Below, one piece after another: positions 9,273-9,797 of a stretch of 9,797 bases of DNA; positions within the stretch are counted from its first letter, which is position 1, and the number at the start of each line of letters is the position of its first letter. The notes under the pieces were generated by a model that made no database searches, was not told where the DNA came from, and was given only the letters and a program-made list of their open reading frames with translations. Made by a program: the position numbers and the translations under genes. Origin of the DNA: CAZSAT01 sp964604675 (GTDB taxonomy: Bacteria > Myxococcota_A > UBA796 > CAJQPC01); contig CAZSAT010000191.1 of assembly GCA_964604675.1 (NCBI GenBank), forward strand, positions 1 through 9,797, written 5' to 3'.

Positions 9273-9300
9273 TTGCGAGCGGCGAATCTCGCGCTATTTT
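9273..9300 (+). promoter_or_regulatory. Candidate promoter for the 3'-end lipoprotein gene (or weak terminator of the kinase gene)
   Basis: TTGCGA (9273-9278) and TATTTT (9295-9300) are separated by 16 bases, each matching four of six bases of the sigma-70 consensus. Transcription would begin near 9307, about 16 bases before the ATG at 9323. The same stretch contains GCGAG...CTCGC, a 5-bp stem followed by a T-rich run, so it could also serve as a poor intrinsic terminator for the kinase gene ending at 9252. It is the most A+T-rich patch in the region. Confidence 0.4.
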
Positions 9301-9322
9301 CCGGGCTTGTCACGAGGTCGAG

Positions 9323-9797
9323 ATGCTCTTCTCGCTGGTCCTGGCGTGCACGAGCGGCGGCCACGGCCCCATGCCGATGGTCGAGGTCGACGGCGCCTTC
9401 TTCGACGCCCCGTGGCCCAGCGACACCCGGCTGTCGTCCGACGGCGGTCCCGACCTCGCGGACTTCCCCGGCGTCGAGGACTTCCCCCTGCTGGAGGACT
9501 ACACGGGCGGCGCGACGGCGTGGCTCGATGGCTTCGGCGCCAACACCCCCATCTACTTCCGCTTCGAGGGGGACGTGGACGAGAGCACGCTCCCCGTGGC
9601 GGCCGGAAGCGTCGAAGACGGGAGCAGCCTCTTCCTCGTCGACATCGACAGGAGCTCACCGCACCGGGGCGAGCGTGTGCCCGTCACCTGGCGGTTCCAC
9701 AGCGAAGGCAGCCGCTTCGTCGACGAGCGCGTGCTCGCCGTGGCGCCCGTCTTCGGGTTTCCCCTGCGTGCCGGCACCACCTATGCGGCTGTCGTCA
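9323..9797 (+). CDS. Predicted lipoprotein with lipase/hydrolase-type N-terminal domain (5' part)
   Basis: The frame is open from ATG 9323 to the window end, giving 158 residues of an incomplete protein. It begins MLFSLVLACTSGG: Cys9 would be the lipidated residue of a very short, uncharged signal, and Thr at +2 predicts the outer membrane. GAGG five bases upstream supports this start. The mature part has FFDAPWPSDTRL (26-37), a DGGPDLADFPG stretch, then TPIYFRFEGDVDEST, SSLFLVDIDRSSPHRGERVP and VLAVAPVFGFPLRAGTTYAAVV. Phrases such as 'apiyfrF...ldpaslP', 'svfLvdvd...sperG' and 'laVaPapGfPLrpgTtYAavv' recur, from memory, in the N-terminal domain of secreted lipase-like and alpha/beta-hydrolase proteins of Myxococcota. 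The catalytic part would lie beyond the window, so enzymatic function is inference. It follows the kinase gene by 70 bases with its own likely promoter. Confidence 0.8.
   Translation, partial: MLFSLVLACTSGGHGPMPMVEVDGAFFDAPWPSDTRLSSDGGPDLADFPGVEDFPLLEDYTGGATAWLDGFGANTPIYFRFEGDVDESTLPVAAGSVEDGSSLFLVDIDRSSPHRGERVPVTWRFHSEGSRFVDERVLAVAPVFGFPLRAGTTYAAVV

Overview
The window is very G+C-rich (about 70% by eye), with dense coding, strong third-position G/C bias and long spurious open frames on the opposite strands. It looks like a free-living Gram-negative bacterium of the Myxococcota / former Deltaproteobacteria type. The clues are high G+C, a large hybrid histidine kinase with a MASE1 sensor, a receiver-like protein with a degenerate active site, and secreted lipoproteins with acidic, Thr/Gly/Ser-rich or Asp-rich mature N-termini. 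This placement is inference; there is no rRNA or other phylogenetic marker here beyond valS, nadC and birA.

Layout. (1) Positions 1-4411, minus strand, hold a housekeeping operon transcribed in the order valS (valyl-tRNA synthetase), nadC (quinolinate phosphoribosyltransferase), birA (biotin-protein ligase with a DNA-binding N-terminus). Each junction is a 4-base stop/start overlap (ATGA, then GTGA), so the three are probably co-transcribed and translationally coupled. The birA stop codon is the first three bases of the window; a further gene may start inside the birA 3' end, but only weakly supported. (2) Positions 4471-5205, minus strand, encode a 244-residue protein with a receiver-domain fold whose phospho-acceptor Asp is Ala and whose switch Lys is Arg, followed by an unrecognised helical tail. 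It precedes valS by 59 bases. (3) Positions 5287-6132, minus strand, encode a 281-residue predicted lipoprotein of unknown function. (4) Divergent from it, 6223-9252 on the plus strand, is a complete 1009-residue hybrid histidine kinase: MASE1, coiled coil, HisKA, HATPase, REC, REC, Hpt. (5) From 9323 to the window end, plus strand, is the 5' part of another predicted lipoprotein gene, whose N-terminus resembles that of secreted lipase/hydrolase-like proteins.

How they work together. The operon supplies Val-tRNA, NAD precursor and biotinylation and is unlikely to be functionally tied to the signalling genes. The kinase carries a full His-Asp-His phosphorelay on one chain but has no complete response regulator beside it; the only receiver-like neighbour cannot be phosphorylated in the usual way. 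The two lipoproteins flanking the kinase both have unusually short, uncharged signal peptides (9 and 11 residues before or up to the lipobox Cys). No mobile elements, RNA genes, CRISPR arrays or strong repeats were seen. The non-coding spaces are all shorter than 100 bases and hold hairpins, an inverted repeat and promoter-like sequences, described below. I did not find a convincing undescribed multi-gene system; the best leads are the pseudo-receiver protein and the short-signal lipoproteins.
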